11,450 nucleotides of DNA from CAYVZU01 sp964455935 (GTDB taxonomy: Bacteria; Fibrobacterota; CAYVZU01). The stretch covers positions 1 to 11,450 of the forward strand of contig CAYVZU010000129.1 in NCBI GenBank assembly GCA_964455935.1, in the 5' to 3' direction. The position numbers were made by a program, and so were the translations under genes. Positions 7,014 through 11,450 of the stretch are shown here, in pieces (position 1 is the stretch's first letter; each line of letters begins with the position of its first letter). A model generated the notes under the pieces. That model was not told the origin of the DNA. It made no database searches and was given only the letters and a program-made list of their open reading frames with translations.

Positions 7014-7620
7014 GATTCTGCTCCTGGTTGCTCTTTGTTGCGCGACTTGCGAGAAACCCAAGGTCGCGGTAATGCCGAAGGCTCCGAAAGCAGAGGCCGA
7101 AGACGACAGCCTCCTTCTCGATACCTCTGTGGCCGTTGATTACGGGTATCTGGTTTTCGGCAAGCGCCGAATATCACGGTACGATCACATCGTGAAGCGG
7201 CATTCGCGGCGGTTTGGATTTGATTGGCGCATGATCAGCGCCCAGATCTATGCCGAGAGCCGGTTCGACACGACCGCATGCAGCCGCGTGGGTGCCTTGG
7301 GGCTGATGCAGATCATGCCGAGCACGGCCAGGGGCCTGGGCGTGGAACCGTCACTGCTTCTGAATCCGGAACAGAACGTCGCCCTTGGCTGCTACTACAA
7401 TCACTGGTTATACAATCTCTGGAATGACAAGCAGGGAAGCGATCGTTTCCGGTTCACTTTCGCGAGCTACAATGCCGGACGCGAGCGGGTGTTGGGCGCT
7501 CAAAGGGAGTGCGGAAAAGAGCATTGGAGTACCGTGAAGACACATCTCCCCAGCGAAACGCGAAAGTATGTGTACGTCATCTTCAAGAAATACGAGGTGT
7601 ATAAGCAGCATTTCTTCTAA
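6994..7620 (+). CDS. Lytic transglycosylase, GH23 (SLT domain)
   Basis: The 208-residue protein cleaves the glycan strands of peptidoglycan, forming 1,6-anhydromuropeptides, in the periplasm. A signal sequence covers residues 1-19 (LLLVALCCATC). The cysteines suggest possible lipidation, but no standard lipobox can be chosen with confidence. After a linker to about residue 60, the SLT domain runs from 62 to 170. It has the catalytic Glu88 in YAESRFD, then GALGLMQIMPSTA at 100-112 and the FASYNAG motif at 157-162. The tail TRKYVYVIFKKYEVY resembles the end of MltF-type and related small transglycosylases. Start ATG 6994 lies inside the DUF350 gene with a G-rich stretch (GGGGTTGG) ahead of it. 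A good terminator follows at 7641. The tight coupling hints that the DUF350 protein could position or regulate the enzyme; this is inference. Confidence 0.93.
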   Translation: MSLVRSRILLLVALCCATCEKPKVAVMPKAPKAEAEDDSLLLDTSVAVDYGYLVFGKRRISRYDHIVKRHSRRFGFDWRMISAQIYAESRFDTTACSRVGALGLMQIMPSTARGLGVEPSLLLNPEQNVALGCYYNHWLYNLWNDKQGSDRFRFTFASYNAGRERVLGAQRECGKEHWSTVKTHLPSETRKYVYVIFKKYEVYKQHFF

Positions 7621-7640
7621 AACGCCTGCGCACTTGCGTC

Positions 7641-7660
7641 GGCGGCGTGCCGCCCTTTTT
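7641..7660 (+). terminator. Intrinsic terminator after the transglycosylase gene
   Basis: GGCGG (7641-7645), loop CGTG, CCGCC (7650-7654), then C and TTTTT (7656-7660). It lies 20 nt after the stop at 7620 and has a proper T tract. Most transcripts of the DUF350-transglycosylase pair should end here, leaving lspA to read-through or to its own promoter. Confidence 0.8.
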
Positions 7661-7706
7661 ATTCTTCCCTGACATAATTTTTCAAAATCCCAGACCCGAG
7701 CGGCGC

Positions 7707-8213
7707 ATGAAAAAAACCCTGTTGAAATACGCACTTGTTCTCTTTTTACTTCTGGCCGGATGCCTGTCCGATCTCAGGACGAAACAATGGGCGCAGGCCC
7801 ATTTGAAAGGGAAGCCGCCGGCCACGATCATTCACGGTTTTCTGGAACTGGGGTTCGCCGAAAATCAGGGGATGGTCTTTGGGATTCTCAATCGCCAAGA
7901 CGCCGTGCCGCTGCGAACGGCCCTGACGGGACTTCGTGTAGTAATTTTGATTGGAATTTCTGTTTTTATTTTCCTGCACCGGAGGAAGTCCGTTCTATTT
8001 CTGATTCCGTTTCTGTTCCTGTGGGCGGGCGCGGCCGGCAACATTTGCGATGTTGTCTCAGCGGGCTATGTCATTGACTTCATTCACATCCATGCAGGCA
8101 GGACCCTGGACTGGCCTTTTCTCTTCAACCTGGCCGATGCCTATCTTTGTGTGGGTTTGGGAATGCTGGGTGTGGCCTCTTTCCTTCAACCGCGCCCGGC
8201 AAAGTCCGATTGA
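7707..8213 (+). CDS. lspA: Lipoprotein signal peptidase (signal peptidase II), divergent
   Basis: The 168-residue inner-membrane aspartyl protease removes signal peptides from diacylglyceryl-modified prolipoproteins. Four membrane segments can be seen at about 6-22, 70-90, 93-114 and 142-162. The family motifs are present in order: D-x-x-x-K (DLRTK, 22-26), N-x-G-x-x-F (NQGMVF, about residue 54), GAAGNICD, then GYVIDF with the first catalytic Asp and FNLADAYLCVG with the second. Two differences stand out. The arginine that normally follows the Asp of the G-N-x-x-D-R motif is Val, and the first membrane segment ends in LLLAGC, a sequence that looks like a lipobox itself. The start at ATG 7707 has only a weak GAGCGG upstream. 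In-frame codons extend upstream to about 7647, through the terminator, and are unlikely to be used. The gene could serve the lipoproteins encoded in this window. Confidence 0.9.
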   Translation: MKKTLLKYALVLFLLLAGCLSDLRTKQWAQAHLKGKPPATIIHGFLELGFAENQGMVFGILNRQDAVPLRTALTGLRVVILIGISVFIFLHRRKSVLFLIPFLFLWAGAAGNICDVVSAGYVIDFIHIHAGRTLDWPFLFNLADAYLCVGLGMLGVASFLQPRPAKSD

Positions 8214-8220
8214 CAAATCG
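8207..8220. other. Small hairpin across the lspA stop codon
   Basis: CGATT-GACA-AATCG, a 5-bp perfect stem with a 4-nt loop spanning the lspA stop (8211-8213) in the 10-bp gap before the convergent patatin gene. No T run follows on the + strand and only a short TTT follows on the - strand, so it is at best a weak terminator. Confidence 0.3.
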
Positions 8221-8223
8221 CAA

Positions 8224-10938
8224 TTAGAAGTCGTGGCCCAGCGAGAGATAGAAGTTCTGCTCGGTCTTGCGCTCCGCTTCGGACATGGGATTGAAGGCCT
8301 GGGCGCCGACCATGGTGAGCGGCCCCATGGGTGAATCGAAAGAGAGGCCGAGCCCGAATCCCTGCTTCAGACCGCGCAGTTGATCCGGCAGAAATCCCCA
8401 CGTAAGGCTGACGTCTTTGCGCTGCCAGGACTGCCCCACATCGTATTCGAAAAAGACGTAAGTCCAAGGCAGAACCCGCCAGCGATATTGCAGATTCAAA
8501 ACCAGCATGCAATCTCCAAAAAAGGCCTGCTCTTCGTATCCCAGGAAGCAGAAATCATTGTAGAACGCAATGTCATCCTGCAAAGCCATACTCCGGTAGC
8601 CCCCGATAAAGTGCTTCTCCACCGAAGGCAAGGCCTTATCGGAATAGGCCACCTGCATACGAGGATAGAAGGTGTGATCGCCGCCGACCGTATAGTAGGC
8701 GCTCACGCTGGCCAGGCCGCTGAAATAGCGTTCGGTGCCGCCGATCACATCATGGGCAAAATCCAAGGCGAAATGGTGCTTCTTGCCCGAGGTGGGAAAA
8801 GGAACTTTGTCGAGATCATCCACATTCGACTGAAGGGAAATCGTGCGGATCCCCTGGGAGTACTGCTGGAGATCGGCTTCCCACCATTGCTGGTCCAGAG
8901 AATCCGAAAGGAAATTCTCGGTTCGAAGAATTGCCGAAACCTGACCCAGGCGCCGGATCTGGCGGCCCAACGAAAAGGATAGCCCGATTTTGCGCAGGTT
9001 GCGCAACGTAATCCGGTTTGGCTGGTCTTCGTCAACCATCTGTTTTTTATCTTTGTAGAGATATACCCCTGCCTTGTGGAACAAATACGTACCGCCCAGG
9101 CGATCTCCCAGAATGAAGCTGGAGTACTTTTCGCGCCGCAGTCCGTATTGCGCATGGGTCACCCACCGGTTCCCTCCGCCCCGCAGATTCTGGCGAATGT
9201 AGCGAATAAACCCCTCGCCAAGCCGGAAATCGTCGTACCGCAGGCCCAGTTGGACGCAGTCCGGTTTCTTCTCCTGGACCTGGGCCAACAGGGAGATGCC
9301 GGGCTGCACCTGAAGGATCACCTGGTCAAAAAGGTTTGTGGAATAGATTTGTGCAATGGACTGCCGGGCGTCGCCCAGCCGGAAGACCTGGCCCGTTCGG
9401 ATTCCCAATTCCCGCAGGACCACTTCATCGCGCGTTCGCTCGTTGCCCGCCACCGACACCGCGTTGACCGTGCCCTCGTCAACCGTGATGCGGAATTCAT
9501 CGCCCAGATTCTCCACCTGATCGATTGCGGCCAGAATGCAGCCCGCCTGCCGGTACTTCTCGATCAGCCTTCGTTTGCAGTTCTCATAGTCTTTCCAATT
9601 CAGCATGGCACCGGGCTTGAACGTGAACAAGCTCTCCAGTTCCCCGGCAGTGAAGACGGTGGAGCCCCGAATCCTGCATCTCCTCCAGCGGGGGTACTCC
9701 AAGGCGGAGACAACAAGAACCAGCGAGTCTCCCCTGGATTCGACCTGCGCGGAAACCGCGGAGAAGTACCCGCTTTCGTACAGTTGCGCCAGGGCTGCGT
9801 GCAACCGAACCCCGGACAAGACCTGGCCGGGCTTGATGGAAAAGTATCGGGAAGCCGTGTCGGGACAGGAGGTGAATCGGATTTGGCAAATGGGTTTTTC
9901 CGGCACAACCGGGGGGGGAAATTGCACTGCTTCCAGTTTCCGGCGCAACGCAGGAAGAGCCGCCAAAGCCGAGCGTTCGCCCGCCTCAATTAGTTTTTCT
10001 ATATGGGAAAAATCGCTCGAAAGATGGCCGCCCAGTTCGGGGACAATGAGCAGATCCGACGAATCCTCCCCCTGCTTGGAGTGAAGCAGAATGGTAAGGG
10101 TGACGATCTGATCCAGGATTTCCAGCGCATTGCCAAGCTCCTGCTTTTTTCGAAGAGGCGCTTTTACATCCACGCCAATCACGAAATCGGCGCCCAGGTC
10201 CCGCACCACATCCGACGGAAGGTTATCGGCCATTCCGCCGTCAAAGAGAAGCATGGAATCGGTACTCACGGGCGTCATGGCAAACGGCACCGCAATGCTG
10301 GCGCGCATGGCTTGGGCCAACGGACCTTTGGATAGTACAAACTTGCGCCCGGTCACCATGTCCGTTGATACGGCCCGGTATGGGATGGGCAGGCGATCGA
10401 AGTCGCCGCGCGCTTCGTAGTCCGCCTCCAACGTCAGTTCGGTGAGTACTTGCACAAGTCGCTGCCCGGCCGTGAGCGCTGTTGGAAGAACAGGCCGCCC
10501 CCGGTCGAGCCCGAATTCGGCAAAGTTGCCCGGATATTCCGATTTCTGCGTCACGAACATGCTGGTTCGCTGGGGCGAATTGGCGAAAATTTCGCGCCAG
10601 TTCTGTGCCAGGGCCAACGATTCGATTTGGGCGGCTCGAAATCCGGCGGCGTAAAGCCCTGCCACCACGCTCCCCATACTGGTACCTACAATGCGGTCAA
10701 CGGGAATATTCTCCTTCTCAAAGACCTTGAGCACCCCTATGTGGGCAAAACCGCGGGCACCTCCGCCGCTTAGCGCCAGCCCAATGCGGGGCCGCATGAT
10801 TCCGGGGTGGCGCACAAATTCCCGTCCCGCCGTATCCGCCGGTCCCAAAGGAAGTTTGACGTCGAGAGTCAAAGCCGGCAACGCGGTTTGAAGCGTTAGG
10901 ACGGCGGCAACAAGGAGTGTAGGGCGGTATTTTTTCAT
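8224..10938 (-). CDS. Patatin-like phospholipase fused to POTRA domains and Omp85 barrel (type Vd/PlpD-like)
   Basis: A 904-residue outer-membrane protein with a signal peptide (1-24). The patatin lipase domain, about 50-335, has the oxyanion motif GGGARG (58-63), the nucleophile Ser87 in GTSMG, and the catalytic Asp233 in DGG, so it should be an active Ser-Asp acyl hydrolase. Three POTRA-like units follow at about 350-413, 416-488 and 490-545 (the last with VAGNERTRDEVVLREL). A beta-barrel of the Omp85/surface-antigen type spans about 560-904 and ends in YLSLGHDF with the terminal Phe expected of outer-membrane proteins. PlpD of Pseudomonas has the same order but one POTRA and 728 residues. 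The loop-6 position reads GGYRSMALQ, without the Arg-Gly of BamA. The start is clear: GGAG lies 7 nt before the ATG. Whether the lipase is released or stays attached is unknown. Confidence 0.93.
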   Translation of the reverse strand: MKKYRPTLLVAAVLTLQTALPALTLDVKLPLGPADTAGREFVRHPGIMRPRIGLALSGGGARGFAHIGVLKVFEKENIPVDRIVGTSMGSVVAGLYAAGFRAAQIESLALAQNWREIFANSPQRTSMFVTQKSEYPGNFAEFGLDRGRPVLPTALTAGQRLVQVLTELTLEADYEARGDFDRLPIPYRAVSTDMVTGRKFVLSKGPLAQAMRASIAVPFAMTPVSTDSMLLFDGGMADNLPSDVVRDLGADFVIGVDVKAPLRKKQELGNALEILDQIVTLTILLHSKQGEDSSDLLIVPELGGHLSSDFSHIEKLIEAGERSALAALPALRRKLEAVQFPPPVVPEKPICQIRFTSCPDTASRYFSIKPGQVLSGVRLHAALAQLYESGYFSAVSAQVESRGDSLVLVVSALEYPRWRRCRIRGSTVFTAGELESLFTFKPGAMLNWKDYENCKRRLIEKYRQAGCILAAIDQVENLGDEFRITVDEGTVNAVSVAGNERTRDEVVLRELGIRTGQVFRLGDARQSIAQIYSTNLFDQVILQVQPGISLLAQVQEKKPDCVQLGLRYDDFRLGEGFIRYIRQNLRGGGNRWVTHAQYGLRREKYSSFILGDRLGGTYLFHKAGVYLYKDKKQMVDEDQPNRITLRNLRKIGLSFSLGRQIRRLGQVSAILRTENFLSDSLDQQWWEADLQQYSQGIRTISLQSNVDDLDKVPFPTSGKKHHFALDFAHDVIGGTERYFSGLASVSAYYTVGGDHTFYPRMQVAYSDKALPSVEKHFIGGYRSMALQDDIAFYNDFCFLGYEEQAFFGDCMLVLNLQYRWRVLPWTYVFFEYDVGQSWQRKDVSLTWGFLPDQLRGLKQGFGLGLSFDSPMGPLTMVGAQAFNPMSEAERKTEQNFYLSLGHDF

Positions 10939-11089
10939 TCATTTTCTCCGGCGAAAAACAATATAGATAATGCCCCAAATTGCAGTAAATTTTCCATTGG
11001 CAATCAAGAAGCCAGCGCCGTGCCCCGATCGTTTGCAGACAAGAGGGCCCAGGCGGTCAAAATACGGAGGCAAAGGGCTTCGATTCTCC

Positions 11090-11104
11090 AATAAACCTAA
11101 ATAC
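11090..11104 (-). promoter_or_regulatory. GTATTTAGG motif, copy upstream of the patatin gene
   Basis: On the minus strand this reads GTATTTAGGTTTATT, identical to 6650-6664. It lies 151 nt before the patatin start and points towards it. Four more bases on its 5' side (TGCG) are shared with the copy at 11361-11373. Confidence 0.35.
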
Positions 11105-11153
11105 CGCAGTTGATCCGTGGATGAAGAGTGGCAAGATCTTGTCCCGGATCCTC

Positions 11154-11265
11154 CCTCCGAAGCAAAGCTTCTGCGGAGGACGGGTCGGCTTGATTCGAAG
11201 GCCAGGACGGACGCAGAACACTCGCCGAAGGCGAGCCCGAAGGGTGCCCGCCCGGATGGCGGGCA
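11154..11265. repeat. Cluster of palindromes (REP-like)
   Basis: Four stem-loops lie within 112 bases: CCTCCG+AAGC / GCTT+CGGAGG with a CTG bulge (11154-11179); CTCGCC-GAA-GGCGAG (11221-11235); CCC-GAA-GGG (11236-11244); and TGCCCGCC-CGGAT-GGCGGGCA (11245-11265). The last three abut with no spacer. The stretch is G+C-richer than its flanks. This looks like a dispersed extragenic palindromic element, not a terminator, since no T tract follows any stem. Confidence 0.6.
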
Positions 11266-11360
11266 TGAACAAAACGCAGGCATATCACCCAATAGATATG
11301 GCGAGGCTTTCTGAAAGTGGAGATGGGTGGAAGAGGTTGCCGCTATTCGCCGCGGGCAAA

Positions 11361-11373
11361 TGCGGTATTTAGG
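11361..11373 (+). promoter_or_regulatory. GTATTTAGG motif, third copy
   Basis: TGCGGTATTTAGG, identical over 13 bases to the minus-strand copy (11096-11108). It then diverges (ATAAAG instead of TTTATT). It points towards the probable gene start at the right edge, 75 nt away. Confidence 0.3.
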
Positions 11374-11437
11374 ATAAAGATTCTCTGGAAAAATTGCCAG
11401 CGATTCTGTAGTTTTGATGCAGGATCAGGCTGCAACC

Positions 11438-11450
11438 AGGGAGGAACAAT
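11438..11450 (+). promoter_or_regulatory. Ribosome binding site and probable start of the next gene
   Basis: AGGGAGGA is followed by ACA and AT at the last two bases. If the next base is G, a gene starts at 11449 with a strong, close-set Shine-Dalgarno. A second ATG at 11417 stays open to the edge but has no ribosome binding site. Confidence 0.4.

Larger units (their letters stand above)
10939..11450. other. Intergenic region upstream of the patatin gene, no convincing gene
   Basis: The frames here, up to 117 codons on the minus strand, translate the palindrome cluster into low-complexity Pro/Arg/Ser/Gly-rich sequence with no domain and no good start, so I leave them out. The first 150 bases next to the patatin gene are A+T-richer and should hold its promoter. 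On the minus strand TTTACT, 18 nt, TATATT (ending about 30 nt before the start codon) is a possible weak sigma-70 match. The region also holds two GTATTTAGG motifs, a palindrome cluster and, at the edge, a ribosome binding site. Confidence 0.5.

Noticed and set aside
8380..9993. Long + strand frames (200 and 305 codons) opposite the patatin gene
   Set aside because: They lie wholly antisense to a gene with clear catalytic and barrel motifs, show no domain, and have no good ribosome binding sites. They are shadows of G+C-biased codons.
10939..11292. Minus-strand frame of 117 codons upstream of the patatin gene
   Set aside because: It translates the palindrome cluster into low-complexity sequence and runs up to the ribosome binding site of the patatin gene. 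Its start has no support.

Overview
The window reads as chromosomal DNA of a diderm (Gram-negative) bacterium. It carries lipoprotein signal sequences, a signal peptidase II, a periplasmic lytic transglycosylase and a patatin-Omp85 outer-membrane protein. The style of the secreted proteins (Asp-box and W-x-N-G propellers ending in a small beta-sandwich tail that resembles type IX sorting or FlgD-like domains) points to the FCB group, and Fibrobacterota is my best guess. No marker gene here settles the phylum. I see no tRNA, rRNA, CRISPR array or transposase.

Left part (1-6030, + strand): an accessory, cell-surface region. A small acidic protein of unknown function (8-346) is followed by an exported protein of unknown function (378-1322) and a 12-bp hairpin. 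Then come two modules with the same layout: a large secreted propeller protein followed 30-40 nt later by a small lipoprotein. Module 1 is 1484-3682 plus 3720-3968; module 2 is 3959-5512 plus 5545-5967. The two lipoproteins are recent paralogues. The first is cut off after residue 67, where the second propeller gene begins.

Middle part (6057-8213): a minus-strand STAS-domain protein that lacks the usual phospho-acceptor serine. Across a 336-bp divergent intergenic region lies a + strand envelope group: a one-unit DUF350-type membrane protein overlapping a GH23 lytic transglycosylase, a terminator, then a divergent lspA (signal peptidase II). LspA would process lipoproteins such as those in the left part.

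Right part (8224-10938, - strand): a 904-residue patatin-like phospholipase joined to an apparent three-POTRA array and an Omp85 barrel, converging tail-to-tail on lspA with a 10-bp gap. The last 512 bp hold no convincing gene. They contain a cluster of palindromes and two copies of a GTATTTAGG-centred motif that also occurs before the DUF350 gene. The window ends on a ribosome binding site, probably that of the next + strand gene.

The most notable points are the duplicated propeller/lipoprotein module with its broken paralogue, the seven-repeat W-x-N-G propeller, the patatin/three-POTRA/Omp85 architecture, the degenerate STAS protein, and the shared motif upstream of three genes. I do not see a complete undescribed defence or mobile system.
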